Shown here one piece after another: positions 34,536-43,446 of a stretch of DNA of 64,000 nt. Source of the stretch: Psychromicrobium lacuslunae (GTDB lineage: Bacteria > Actinomycetota > Actinomycetes > Actinomycetales > Micrococcaceae); contig NZ_CP011005.1 in the NCBI RefSeq assembly GCF_000950575.1, positions 2,170,001 through 2,234,000 of the forward strand. Reading direction: 5' to 3'. Numbering within the stretch: position 1 is the stretch's first letter; the number at the start of each line of letters is the position of its first letter. The notes under the pieces were generated by a model. That model was not told where the DNA came from. It searched no databases and saw only the letters and a program-made list of their open reading frames with translations. The translations under genes and the position numbers were made by a program.

Positions 34536-36743
34536 CTAGCCCAGGCCCGGGATCAACGAGATCAGCAGATCAATAATTTTTATCCCGATAAACGGTGCCA
34601 CCAGACCGCCCAGACCATAGATCAGCAAGTTCCGGCCCAGTGCTTGGCTGGCCGAAACCGCCCGATATTTCACGCCTTTGAGCGCCAACGGCACCAGCAC
34701 CATAATGATCAGTGCGTTAAAGATCACCGCCGACAAGATGGCCGAGTTCGGCGAGGACAGCCCCATGATGTTGAGCAGGCCCAGTCCCGGGAACGCTGCC
34801 GCAAACAGCGCCGGCACGATCGCGAAATACTTAGCGACGTCATTAGCCACCGAGAACGTGGTCAGTGACCCACGGGTGATCAGCAGTTGTTTGCCGATTC
34901 CGACCACATCGATCAGCTTGGTAGGGTCGGAATCCAAGTCGACCATATTGGCCGCCTCTTTGGCCGCCGGGGTGCCGCTGTTCATCGCCACGCCGACGTC
35001 GGCCGCAGCCAAGGCGGGCGCATCATTGGTGCCGTCACCAGTCATCGCTACCAAGTGACCTTCGGCCTGTTCCCGTTTGATCACCTCGAGCTTGTCCTCC
35101 GGAGTAGCCTCAGCGACGAAATCGTCCACCCCGGCGGTTTCGGCGATCGCGGCAGCAGTGACTCGGTTGTCGCCGGTGATCATAATGGTGCGAATACCCA
35201 TCTGACGCAGCTGGGCAAAGCGTTCGCGCATCCCGGGCTTGACCACGTCAGCCAGCTCGATCACGCCGAGTACCTCACCGTTCTCTGCAACCAGCAGCGG
35301 GGTGCCGCCGGATTCGGAAATCCGCTGCACTTGCTGGGCGGCAAGCTCCGGCAAAACATCGGCATCAGCGTAGGCCTCGACGGCGGAGGCGGCACCCTTA
35401 CGGATTTCCCGCTTTCTGGTCCCCCCGGGCTGCTCGGCCTCAATCAGATCAATGCCACTCATCCGCGTACTGGCGGTGAACTCCACCGTCTCCAGTTCTA
35501 ACTGCCCGGCTCTGGCCTGAGCCTCCAAGCTCTCCAAGGTGGGTTCATTCACCCCGATCTGATCGGCTAATTCGACGATTGATCTGCCTTCCGGGGTCTC
35601 GTCAGCCAGCGACGATAGCCGGGCGGCTTCCACCAAGCGCCGGTCGTTGACGCCGGCCACCGGGAAGAAGCCAACGGCACGCCGGTTACCGAAGGTGATG
35701 GTGCCGGTCTTATCGAGCAACAAGGTGTCCACGTCCCCAGCGGTTTCCACCGCCCGCCCCGAAGTGGCGAGCACATTGTGCTGCACCAAACGGTCCATGC
35801 CGGCAATGCCAATCGCGGGCACCAGCGCACCAATGGTGGTCGGAATCAGACAGACCAGCAGCGCCACCAGCACGATCGGGGTTGGCACCGCATTCGCCAG
35901 GCTAGCCATTGGCGCGAGCGCCATCACCACCACCACGAAGACGATGGTCAGCGAAACCAGCAACACATTGAGTGCGATCTCGTTCGGGGTCTTTTGCCGC
36001 GAAGCGCCTTCTACCAGTTTGATCATCCGGTCGATGAAAGTCTGCCCCGGTGCCGCGGTGATGCGGACCAAAATCTGATCCGAAAGCACCCGGGTGCCGC
36101 CGGTGACCGAACTGCGGTCGCCGCCGGATTCCCTGATTACCGGCGCTGATTCGCCGGTGATGGTGGATTCGTCAACGCTGGCCAGACCGGCAATCACCTC
36201 GCCGTCCGAGGGGATGGTATCCCCCGCCGAGCAGACCACAATATCCCCGACAGTGAGGTCGGTGGCCGGAGTCTGCAAGAACTCCGCGCCAGCTAAATCT
36301 GCCATCGTGAATGCTCGACCTGCACTCTCCGACTTTCCGAAGAGCACCTGCCGTGCCGTCACCGAGGTACGTCCGGCTCGCAGACTGGCGGCTTGCGCCT
36401 TACCTCGACCCTCGGCAATAGCCTCGGACAGGGTGCCGAAAAGCACTGTGAGCCAAAGCCAAACCGTCACCACCAGACTGAACACAGAGTCGACACTGCC
36501 GGTGGCCAGGTCGATCACGGTGACCACCGTGCAGACCGCGGCACCAAGCAGCACGGTGAACATCACCGGCGAATGCACCATTTGACGGGGCGAGAGTTTC
36601 TTGAAAGCCAGTGGCAACGCGTTGCGCACCGATTCGAAGGAGAGCTTAGCGGGTGCCTTGACCCGTTTGTGACTCGTCCCCTCGGTTGACGCAGCGGCGT
36701 CGGGGTTGGATTTCAGATCAGTATTCATCGGAGCTGTTTTCAT
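34536..36743 (-). CDS. kdpB: Potassium-transporting P-type ATPase, KdpB subunit
   Basis: 735 aa. The ATP-driven subunit of the high-affinity potassium pump. '[20 protein letters not shown]' is the actuator TGES loop. The phosphorylation site is the Asp in '[14 protein letters not shown]'. The KdpB-specific '[10 protein letters not shown]' nucleotide site and hinge '[22 protein letters not shown]' follow. About seven transmembrane helices. The N-terminus is longer than in E. coli, with about 30 extra polar residues; the ATG at 36743 overlaps the kdpA stop as ATGA, and ATG 36728 is an alternative. Confidence 0.96.
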   Translation of the reverse strand: MKTAPMNTDLKSNPDAAASTEGTSHKRVKAPAKLSFESVRNALPLAFKKLSPRQMVHSPVMFTVLLGAAVCTVVTVIDLATGSVDSVFSLVVTVWLWLTVLFGTLSEAIAEGRGKAQAASLRAGRTSVTARQVLFGKSESAGRAFTMADLAGAEFLQTPATDLTVGDIVVCSAGDTIPSDGEVIAGLASVDESTITGESAPVIRESGGDRSSVTGGTRVLSDQILVRITAAPGQTFIDRMIKLVEGASRQKTPNEIALNVLLVSLTIVFVVVVMALAPMASLANAVPTPIVLVALLVCLIPTTIGALVPAIGIAGMDRLVQHNVLATSGRAVETAGDVDTLLLDKTGTITFGNRRAVGFFPVAGVNDRRLVEAARLSSLADETPEGRSIVELADQIGVNEPTLESLEAQARAGQLELETVEFTASTRMSGIDLIEAEQPGGTRKREIRKGAASAVEAYADADVLPELAAQQVQRISESGGTPLLVAENGEVLGVIELADVVKPGMRERFAQLRQMGIRTIMITGDNRVTAAAIAETAGVDDFVAEATPEDKLEVIKREQAEGHLVAMTGDGTNDAPALAAADVGVAMNSGTPAAKEAANMVDLDSDPTKLIDVVGIGKQLLITRGSLTTFSVANDVAKYFAIVPALFAAAFPGLGLLNIMGLSSPNSAILSAVIFNALIIMVLVPLALKGVKYRAVSASQALGRNLLIYGLGGLVAPFIGIKIIDLLISLIPGLG

Positions 36744-38383
36744 CGACTTAGACCTTCAGCGAGCGGGCCCAGAGCGAGGGCCGGGAAATAAGTGAGTGCG
36801 GTGAGGACCACGGAGATCACTAGCAGCAGCGAACCAAAGAGTGCACCGTGGGTCGGTACCGTGCCGGAGGATTCCGGCACCCGACGCTGCTGCGCCAAGG
36901 AACCAGCTAGGGCCAGCACCAGGATGATCGGGATAAAGCGGCCAAGGAACATGGCCAGCCCCAACATGGTGGCGAAGTACGGGCCGGAAGAGGTAATACC
37001 GCCAAAGGCCGAGCCATTGTTATTAGCCGCCGAGGTGAAGGCATACAGCACTTCCGAGAACTGGTGCGGTCCATTCGCCGGGGCATTGCTGAGCTGCTCG
37101 GGCAGCAACATGGTGATCCCGGTCATCGCCAGCACCAAGGTCGGGGTGACCAGAATGTACATCGCGGCCAGCTTCATCTGCTTGGCGGTGATCTTCTTGC
37201 CCATGAACTCGGGCGTTCTACCCACCATCAGGCCGGCGATGAAGACGGAGATAATGGCTAGCACTAGCATGCCGTAGAGCCCTGAACCGACCCCACCCGG
37301 CGCAACTTCGCCGAGCATCATATTCAGCATCGCCATTCCGCCAGCTAGCGGCGTGAGCGAATCATGTGCGACGTCGACCGCTCCCGTTGAGGTGGCGGTA
37401 GTTGCGGTGGCAAAGAGCGAGCTCGCGGCGGGGCCGAAGCGCTGCTCGTAGCCCTCCCCCGAAGCTGCGGGTGCACTCGCCATTGCCCAGGCCATCAGCG
37501 CTGTGCTGGCGGCCCAGAGTCCGGCCATCACGCTCAGGATGGTGTACCCCTGGCGTTGCTGACCAACCATTCGACCATAGCTATAGGGCAGCGAAAACGG
37601 GATCACCAGGATCAGTAGAATCGAGAATAGATTGGAGTAGGCATTAGGGTTCTCGAACGGATGCGCCGAGTTTGCATTGAAGTAACCACCACCATTGGTG
37701 CCGAGCAGCTTAATAGCTTCCTGGGAGGCCACCGGGCCGCCCGGAATGGTCTGCCCAACACCGAGCGCGGCATTATGCACTTCGGTACCCATGGTGAAGT
37801 TCTGCACCACCCCGGTGATGACGAAGACGACAGCACCGATAAAAGCAATCGGCAACAGGATGCGGAAGCTGGCCCGGGCCAGGTCCACCCAGAAGTTACC
37901 CAATTGCTCGGTCTTGGCCCGCTTGATGCCTCTGATCAGCGCCACTGCTACCGAAATCCCAACCGCCGCAGAGAGGAAATTCTGCACCGCGAGCAAGAGC
38001 ATCTGGACCAAGATTCCGACGGTGGTCTCCGGCACATACGTCTGCCAGTTGGTATTGGTGACGAAGGAAATCGCTGTGTTCATCGCCACCCACGGGTCCA
38101 CCGCCGCTCCCTGGCCCGGTAGCAGACCCTGTAAGCGCTGCATGAGGAAGATGAAAAGAATACCGACCACCGAGAAGGCCAGCACACTGCGTAGGTAGGT
38201 TGACCACTTTTGGTCAGCACCGGCGTCGACCCCGGCCAGCCGGTAGAAAATCCTCTCCGGCAGGTAGTTTTTACTGCTCTCAAAGACCTTGGCCATATAG
38301 AGGCCCAATGGTTTGTGTGCGAGCGCCAGCAGCACCAGCAAGATGGCCAGCTGGGTGAATAAGGATGCGAGTGAAAGGATCAT
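36740..38383 (-). CDS. kdpA: Potassium-transporting ATPase, KdpA channel-like subunit
   Basis: 547 aa with about ten helices, a member of the superfamily of K+ transporters. Selectivity-filter glycine triplets are seen in '[13 protein letters not shown]', '[19 protein letters not shown]' and 'NNNGSAFGG'. It provides the potassium path through the membrane. Its ATG at 38383 is 10 bp behind the kdpF stop, and kdpB overlaps its end by 4 bp. Confidence 0.96.
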   Translation of the reverse strand: MILSLASLFTQLAILLVLLALAHKPLGLYMAKVFESSKNYLPERIFYRLAGVDAGADQKWSTYLRSVLAFSVVGILFIFLMQRLQGLLPGQGAAVDPWVAMNTAISFVTNTNWQTYVPETTVGILVQMLLLAVQNFLSAAVGISVAVALIRGIKRAKTEQLGNFWVDLARASFRILLPIAFIGAVVFVITGVVQNFTMGTEVHNAALGVGQTIPGGPVASQEAIKLLGTNGGGYFNANSAHPFENPNAYSNLFSILLILVIPFSLPYSYGRMVGQQRQGYTILSVMAGLWAASTALMAWAMASAPAASGEGYEQRFGPAASSLFATATTATSTGAVDVAHDSLTPLAGGMAMLNMMLGEVAPGGVGSGLYGMLVLAIISVFIAGLMVGRTPEFMGKKITAKQMKLAAMYILVTPTLVLAMTGITMLLPEQLSNAPANGPHQFSEVLYAFTSAANNNGSAFGGITSSGPYFATMLGLAMFLGRFIPIILVLALAGSLAQQRRVPESSGTVPTHGALFGSLLLVISVVLTALTYFPALALGPLAEGLSR

Positions 38384-38393
38384 TGAACTTCGC

Positions 38394-38486
38394 TCACCAC
38401 TTTTCCGGGCGAATCAGGGCGGCGAGAAGATAACCGCACAACGCCAGCCCCACGACGGCGAGTGCAATCCAGGCGACAACCAGCAT
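38394..38486 (-). CDS. kdpF: Potassium-transporting ATPase, KdpF small subunit
   Basis: 30 aa, one transmembrane helix, beginning 'MLVVAWIALAVVG' and ending 'AALIRPEKW'. The 'Y-L-x-x-A-L-x-x-P-E' end is the KdpF signature, and the place directly before kdpA is canonical. KdpF stabilises the KdpABC complex. The ATG shares one base with the stop of another small gene upstream (TAATG), so it is translationally coupled to it. Confidence 0.9.
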   Translation of the reverse strand: MLVVAWIALAVVGLALCGYLLAALIRPEKW

Positions 38487-38569
38487 TAGAGCTTAGCCAC
38501 CGCCTTAGCCAGCCACATCACCAAAGCGGCGGCGACCAGAAATATCACGACGACGAGTACGTCAGCCAT
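38486..38569 (-). CDS. 27-aa single-helix membrane peptide at the head of the kdp operon
   Basis: Frame ATG 38569 to TAA 38486, with GGAAGGA about 7 nt upstream. The peptide begins 'MADVLVVVIFLVAAALVM' and ends 'WLAKAVAKL': one transmembrane helix and a basic amphipathic end. The stop overlaps the kdpF start as TAATG, so kdpF translation probably depends on it. I do not recognise it as KdpF (no PE motif). It could be an extra Kdp subunit or a leader peptide. Confidence 0.7.
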   Translation of the reverse strand: MADVLVVVIFLVAAALVMWLAKAVAKL

Positions 38570-38659
38570 GTGCTGTCCTTCCAACGAGCGATCTCCCGAA
38601 ACCGGGAACCTCTCTATGGAACGCCTAGCGGGACGGCTTTAGCGCGGTATTTACAACAC

Positions 38660-38699
38660 CCTTACGCCCGCCCAGAAAGCCTTTACGCAATCCTTACGC
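38660..38699 (-). promoter_or_regulatory. KdpE-box-like direct repeats and kdp promoter
   Basis: On the minus strand GCGTAAGG occurs at 38699-38692, GCGTAAAG at 38688-38681 and GCGTAAGG at 38667-38660, spaced 11 and 21 bp, i.e. on one helix face. OmpR-family regulators bind such tandem repeats. GTAAATAC just downstream (about 38645-38655) could be the -10. Confidence 0.65.
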
Positions 38700-38771
38700 A
38701 GCGACTTCCGGCGGCTGCTTAGCCGCTGCCGGAATCACTACTTCGGGCGTGGTTAATTATTGGCGAACCGG

Positions 38772-39383
38772 CTAGATTTCGGGGATCTCGCAGCCCAGAG
38801 CCAGTTGCGCATAGGAACGGACATTGGCCCGATATTCTGCGGCTGGCTGGGTGAGGCCGATCAACGGATACATATCGTAGGCATCTTCTAAGGCCACTAT
38901 ATTTCGTGCGATGGTCTCAAGCGGTGCGGCTAACGTGAAGCTACCCAGCCCAACGCCCAGCTCAATGGCGCAGACGTAGAGCATCACCTGGCGTTCGACC
39001 ACCGAGCGATGCAATGGGCGAAGTTCTGGGCTTTGCCGGATCAGGGGGATGCTCTCGTAAAGCAGTCGCAGATCGTCGCTGGCTTGATCCGGAATACCCG
39101 CCGCAATGAGCGCGGAGACTCGCTCCGCGGGGTCGCTGTACTGGTCAAGAGCCTCACGACGTCGCGAATAAAACTCCTCAACCACCCCTTCCAGAGCCGA
39201 GGCCATTAAGCCCTCGAAGTTCGGGAAGTAATAAAGCACTGCGCCAGTGCTCACCGCGGCTTCGGCAGCCACCGCGCGGACATTAGCGCCGCTAATGCCA
39301 TGCTGACGAACCACCTTCTTGGTCGCGGTAATCAGCGCTCGACGGCGCTCTTCTCTGCGCGCATCATTCATGACTAAGAACAT
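38772..39383 (-). CDS. TetR-family regulator (BetI-like) of the permease/peptidase cluster
   Basis: 203 aa. HTH near residues 30-55 ('VRAVAAEAAVSTGAVLYYFPNFEGLM'), with a BetI/RutR-type C-terminal ligand domain. The ATG at 39383 directly follows the permease stop (TGAATG); ATG 39371 is a second possibility with 199 aa. It is co-transcribed with the APC permease, so it likely acts on the shared divergent promoter, where three palindromes are found. Confidence 0.87.
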   Translation of the reverse strand: MFLVMNDARREERRRALITATKKVVRQHGISGANVRAVAAEAAVSTGAVLYYFPNFEGLMASALEGVVEEFYSRRREALDQYSDPAERVSALIAAGIPDQASDDLRLLYESIPLIRQSPELRPLHRSVVERQVMLYVCAIELGVGLGSFTLAAPLETIARNIVALEDAYDMYPLIGLTQPAAEYRANVRSYAQLALGCEIPEI

Positions 39384-40847
39384 TCATTCTTTGGCTTCGG
39401 TCAAGTGGGTCAGTCGAGCATAGTGCTCGGGGCGGCGGGAGCGCAGCAGCAAGCCAATCCCCATCCCGCCGAGGAAAAGCACTGGAATTGGCAGCAATAG
39501 TAGCCAATTGACCGCCCCTTCCATCCCGGTGACCAGTTCGAAATTGAAGACTACCAGCAGGAAACCAGTGATCAACCCGAGCGCACCAAAAGCCGGAGCC
39601 ACCAGCACCCTCCAAGCACTATGCCCACGACGATTTCTGATAAAGAAACAGAGCACCGCCACTGCGGCAACAGTCTGCGCGAAGATCACGCCAGCTACCC
39701 CAGTGGCGTAGGTCCAGAGCGCAAATTGCAGGAAAGGATCAGCGGAAAGCGCGATGCAGATGGCAATGGCGATAAGTGAGATCACCGTCATCACCGCACT
39801 GGCATGGTGCGGGGCCTGGCTGCGGGGATGGGTAGCGGCCAGCGTACGCGGCAAAATTCGCTCCCGGCCCATCGAGAATAAGTAGCGTGAGCAGGCATTG
39901 TGGAAGGCCAGCAGGCAGGCAAAGAAACTGGTAACGATGAGGATTCGCATCACTATGGTCGCCCACTGACCAAGATAAGAATCCGCCGCGCTAAACGCCA
40001 TCTCCTGGAAATCGTCGGCCCCTGCCATCACCAGCACGCCATGTACCCCAAAGGCCAGCGTCAAGATCCAGAAAGTCAGCGCATAGAGCACTGCGAGGAA
40101 AGCGATCGAAATATAGGTGGCAATTGGCACGGTACGGCTCGGGTTTTTTGCTTCCTCGGCATAGATGGCGGTGCCTTCAAAGCCGATATAGGCACCGAAA
40201 CCAACCACAAAGAGGCTTCCAGCGCCAGCGGCAAAGAACACGTTTTGCGGATCGAAGGAGGCTGCCGAGGCCGGTTCCGGTCCGCCTTGAATCAGCACCG
40301 CCAACGAGAGCACTAACAGGATCGCGACCTCAGCGGTGAGTAACACAGCGAGCAGTTTGGCACCGACGTCGATCTGCCGGTACCCCAGCAAGCCCACAAT
40401 AAGCAGCGCTACCACCGAATACAGCCCCCAAGGCAGGTCCACTCCAAAGAGATCTTTGAAAGTGATAGCCGCGAAAAAGCCAACGAAGCCATAAAAACAG
40501 AGGCAGAGAAAGGCGTAGGCGACTGCGGTGACCAAAGCAATGCCGATTCCCGCGGGCTTGCCCAAGCCCCGTGCTACGTAAATGTAGAAAGCTCCGGCAT
40601 TGCGCACATACTTCGACATTGCGGTGAATCCAGCGGCAAAAAGCAGCAAAATCACGCCACAGACCAGCATCGCCCCCGGCGCCCCAATGCCGCCCATTCT
40701 GAGACTAGTAGGACCGGCGCTGGCTACCACGGTGAGCGGGGCAGCGGCGGAAATCACGAAGAAGACAATCGACCAGACACCCAACCGGGCGGGAGCGAGC
40801 TGCCCGGCCGGCTTCGGTGTGCCCCGAGTAGTGGAGATTTCTGTCAT
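39384..40847 (-). CDS. APC-superfamily amino-acid/amine permease
   Basis: 487 aa from ATG 40847 (GAGG upstream); upstream in-frame ATGs at 40877 and 40901 are less likely. About 12-13 helices. 'AAPLTVVASAGPTSLRMGGIGAP' in helix 1 and 'GFGAYIGFEGTAIYAEEAKNPSRTVP' in helix 6 are typical of APC importers with the G-F-E-G/T substrate site. It is divergent from the P1 peptidase operon and followed by the TetR gene. It probably imports the compound degraded by the cluster. Confidence 0.9.
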   Translation of the reverse strand: MTEISTTRGTPKPAGQLAPARLGVWSIVFFVISAAAPLTVVASAGPTSLRMGGIGAPGAMLVCGVILLLFAAGFTAMSKYVRNAGAFYIYVARGLGKPAGIGIALVTAVAYAFLCLCFYGFVGFFAAITFKDLFGVDLPWGLYSVVALLIVGLLGYRQIDVGAKLLAVLLTAEVAILLVLSLAVLIQGGPEPASAASFDPQNVFFAAGAGSLFVVGFGAYIGFEGTAIYAEEAKNPSRTVPIATYISIAFLAVLYALTFWILTLAFGVHGVLVMAGADDFQEMAFSAADSYLGQWATIVMRILIVTSFFACLLAFHNACSRYLFSMGRERILPRTLAATHPRSQAPHHASAVMTVISLIAIAICIALSADPFLQFALWTYATGVAGVIFAQTVAAVAVLCFFIRNRRGHSAWRVLVAPAFGALGLITGFLLVVFNFELVTGMEGAVNWLLLLPIPVLFLGGMGIGLLLRSRRPEHYARLTHLTEAKE

Positions 40848-40876
40848 CTTGCTAGCCTCTTTTTCTTTTGACGTCA

Positions 40877-40894
40877 TTCTCAGTTGACTGAGAA
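40877..40894. promoter_or_regulatory. Palindrome 1 in the permease/peptidase intergenic region
   Basis: TTCTCAGT-TG-ACTGAGAA, perfect 8-bp arms, about 30 bp upstream of the permease start. Size fits a dimeric TetR or GntR operator. Confidence 0.55.
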
Positions 40895-40949
40895 GCACCA
40901 CCGGAACTGTTGAGCAGACAAAAACTGAACGACTATGTAGAGTGATGCT

Positions 40950-40965
40950 AGTGATCTAAATCACG
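40950..40965. promoter_or_regulatory. CRP/GlxR-like site
   Basis: AGTGATCTAAATCACG holds GTGA-N6-TCAC, matching TGTGA-N6-TCACA at 14 of 16 positions if N6 is free. It sits midway between the divergent starts and suggests carbon-source control. Confidence 0.6.
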
Positions 40966-40988
40966 TAAAACAAGAGGTTTTTAACATT

Positions 40989-41008
40989 TTCTGAACATAT
41001 GTTCAGAA
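40989..41008. promoter_or_regulatory. Palindrome 2, perfect 20-bp inverted repeat
   Basis: TTCTGAACATATGTTCAGAA is fully symmetric, about 25 bp upstream of the P1 peptidase start and overlapping its likely -10. It is the best candidate operator for the BetI-like TetR. Confidence 0.65.
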
Positions 41009-41032
41009 TTTTAGAAATGCGAGGAGTAGTCA

Positions 41033-42214
41033 ATGGCAGCACAGCCGGAAGCCAGCGAGGCGATTGTCCGAGCCAGAGACCTCGGACTGAATTTCGACGG
41101 CGAACCAGGTACGTTGAACGCCATCACTGATATTCCGGGCCTTGAAGTTGGCTATCAAACCATCATCTCCGGCTCAGGAGCCTTAGACGCCGGGCGAGGT
41201 CCAATTAGAACCGGAGTTACCGCGATTTTGCCTCGAGGCCGGGCTGGCGTCGGGGTTTCATGTAGCGCGGCAACCTATTCCTTTAATGGCAACGGCGAAC
41301 TCACCGGGCGTAGTTGGATCGACGAATCCGGCAGCCTCACCATGCCGATCGCCTTGAGCAACTCGCACGCGGTCGGCGCCTGCCACCAGGGCATTGACCA
41401 ATGGGTACATCAGAACCGGCCAGATCTCTCAAACCGCTGGTTACTTCCGGTGGTCGGTGAAACCTGGGACGGCTACCTCAACGACATCAATGGCGGCCAT
41501 GTCACCCCAGAGCTCACCGCCGCGGCAATAGACGCAGCAACTTCCGGGCCTTTGGCCGAGGGCTCGGTCGGCGGTGGCACCGGGATGAATTGCTATGGCT
41601 TCAAGGGTGGTTCGGGCACCGCCTCGCGGCGGGTCGATTTCGGCGGACAGCGCTACCATGTTGCTGCCTTTATTCAGGCGAACTTCGGCAGCCGTAGCGA
41701 GCTCCGCCTGGATGGCCTGCCCTTAGGCAGGCTTTCGAAAACCCCTAATCCGATGCAGCAGAGCAATTGGTTGCACATTGACGACGAGCGGGCCAGGGTG
41801 CCAGGCGGTGCGGGCTCGGCCATTGTGGTGATCGCCACCGATGCGCCGCTATTGCCAAACCAATGCGCCGCATTGGCCCGGCGCGCACCGCTGGGAATGG
41901 CACGCACGGGCACCACTGGCGGGCACTTTTCCGGCGACATTATCCTGGCCTTCTCTACCGCAAATCCGGGGCAACTGAATTCTGAGTTCCCGCAAGCAGA
42001 AACCGAACCGCACAAGGCACAGTTGGAATTCATCCCCTGGGGGCACATCGATCCGTTCTATCAGGCCTGCGTGGAAACGGTCGAGGAAAGCATTGCCAAT
42101 GCTCTGATAGCCGCCCAGGACATGACCGGGCGCGACGATCACTTTAGCCCAGGATTACCCCACCACGAGGTGCTCGAGGCGGTCAGGGCCAGAAACTCGG
42201 TCGGCCAGGAGTAG
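41033..42214 (+). CDS. P1-family (DmpA/BapA) aminopeptidase or amidase
   Basis: 393 aa. Ntn-like self-processing peptidase family S58. 'ITDIPGLEVGY' and 'TGVTAILPRG' at the N-terminus, 'ALSNSHAVG', 'VVGETWDGYLNDI', 'GSVGGGTGMNCYGFKGG', and the cleavage/nucleophile site 'TTGGHFSGDIILAFSTAN' with Ser at about 300. The residue before this Ser is Phe, where DmpA and BapA have Gly. Family members release D- or beta-amino acids from peptides or hydrolyse nylon oligomers (NylC). GAGGAG precedes the ATG. First gene of a three-gene operon. Confidence 0.88.
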   Translation: MAAQPEASEAIVRARDLGLNFDGEPGTLNAITDIPGLEVGYQTIISGSGALDAGRGPIRTGVTAILPRGRAGVGVSCSAATYSFNGNGELTGRSWIDESGSLTMPIALSNSHAVGACHQGIDQWVHQNRPDLSNRWLLPVVGETWDGYLNDINGGHVTPELTAAAIDAATSGPLAEGSVGGGTGMNCYGFKGGSGTASRRVDFGGQRYHVAAFIQANFGSRSELRLDGLPLGRLSKTPNPMQQSNWLHIDDERARVPGGAGSAIVVIATDAPLLPNQCAALARRAPLGMARTGTTGGHFSGDIILAFSTANPGQLNSEFPQAETEPHKAQLEFIPWGHIDPFYQACVETVEESIANALIAAQDMTGRDDHFSPGLPHHEVLEAVRARNSVGQE

Positions 42215-42252
42215 CGTAGGAAGGTAACTCAAAACGTCGAAAGGTCTCCCCC

Positions 42253-43446
42253 GTGCCCTCGAAATCCAGCCATTCACTGACCATTCTGAACGCCCACATT
42301 GTGCCCATCGACGGCGAAGCCTTTGACGGCGGCCTGGTGATCAAGGATGGCAAGATCAGCGAGCTCGGGCCTAAGGTCAAAGCCAGCCGAGGCAGCGAGG
42401 TACTCGATGCAGCTGGCCAGTGGCTTTTGCCAGGATTCATCGATGCCCATACCCACCTCGGGGTGCACGAGGAAGCTGAGGGGTCGATGGGCAACGACAC
42501 CAATGAAATGACTGATCCGATCATGGCCGCGGTGCGAGCCATTGACGGGATCAATCCGCGCGAGATGGGTTTCGACGACGCCCTCTCCGGCGGTATCACC
42601 ACCGTCAACGTCAACCCGGGCTCGGGGAACCCGGTGGGCGGATTGGCCGTTGCGCTGCACACGCACGGCGGCTACGTCGATGATATGGTGCTGCGCAATC
42701 CTAGTGGCCTCAAGGCCGCGCTGGGCGAGAACCCCAAAAGGGTTTATGGCGAGAAAAAACAGACCCCCTCGACCCGGCTAGGTACCGCATTGGTGATCCG
42801 TAAGGCTTTCCAAGAAGCTCAGGATTACCTTTCGCAACCGGCCAAGGATCGCAAAGGAAAGGATCTCAAGCTGGAGGCACTTGGTATGGTGCTGCGTCGG
42901 GAGATTCCCTGGCGGCAGCACGCCCATCGCGCCGATGACATTGCCACTGCGGTGCGGATCGCCGAAGAATTCGGCTACCAGCTGGTGCTCGACCACGGCA
43001 CCGAGGCTCATCTGCTGGCACCTCTATTGGCCGAGAAAGAAATCCCGGTGCTGATCGGACCGCTCTTTACCTCACGCTCAAAAATGGAGCTGCGCAACCG
43101 TTCATTGGCCAACCCGGGCAAACTGGCTGACGCCGGCGTCGAAATTTCGATCATTACCGACCACCCGGTGGTCCCCATTCATTTCCTGGTACACCAAGCC
43201 ACTCTTGCTATTAAGGAGGGCTTGGACCGAGAGACCGCGCTGCGTTCAATCACCATTAACCCAGCAAAGGTACTCGGCTTAGCGGATCGCATCGGTTCGC
43301 TGAGCGTCGGCAAGGACGCCGATTTGGTGCTCTGGAGCGGCGATCCGCTGGATGTCATGCAGCGTGCAAATCTAGTGCTGATTGGCGGCGAACCGGTCTA
43401 CCATTACGACCAGGAGAGCCGCTCCGGAGTGGTGGCACCGCGATGA
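42253..43446 (+). CDS. Amidohydrolase-superfamily enzyme (imidazolonepropionase-like)
   Basis: 397 aa from GTG 42253. Metal motifs: 'FIDAHTHLGVHEE' near residue 62, 'WRQHAHRADDI' near 220, 'LDHGTEAHLL' near 247, and the catalytic Asp in 'IITDHPVVP' near 298; then the closing 'INPAKVLGL' and 'GKDADLVLWSGDPLDV'. This pattern is a subgroup often labelled only amidohydrolase. It probably opens a lactam or cyclic amide. It is in an operon 39 bp behind the P1 peptidase, and its stop overlaps the acyl-CoA dehydrogenase start as ATGA. Confidence 0.88.
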   Translation: MPSKSSHSLTILNAHIVPIDGEAFDGGLVIKDGKISELGPKVKASRGSEVLDAAGQWLLPGFIDAHTHLGVHEEAEGSMGNDTNEMTDPIMAAVRAIDGINPREMGFDDALSGGITTVNVNPGSGNPVGGLAVALHTHGGYVDDMVLRNPSGLKAALGENPKRVYGEKKQTPSTRLGTALVIRKAFQEAQDYLSQPAKDRKGKDLKLEALGMVLRREIPWRQHAHRADDIATAVRIAEEFGYQLVLDHGTEAHLLAPLLAEKEIPVLIGPLFTSRSKMELRNRSLANPGKLADAGVEISIITDHPVVPIHFLVHQATLAIKEGLDRETALRSITINPAKVLGLADRIGSLSVGKDADLVLWSGDPLDVMQRANLVLIGGEPVYHYDQESRSGVVAPR

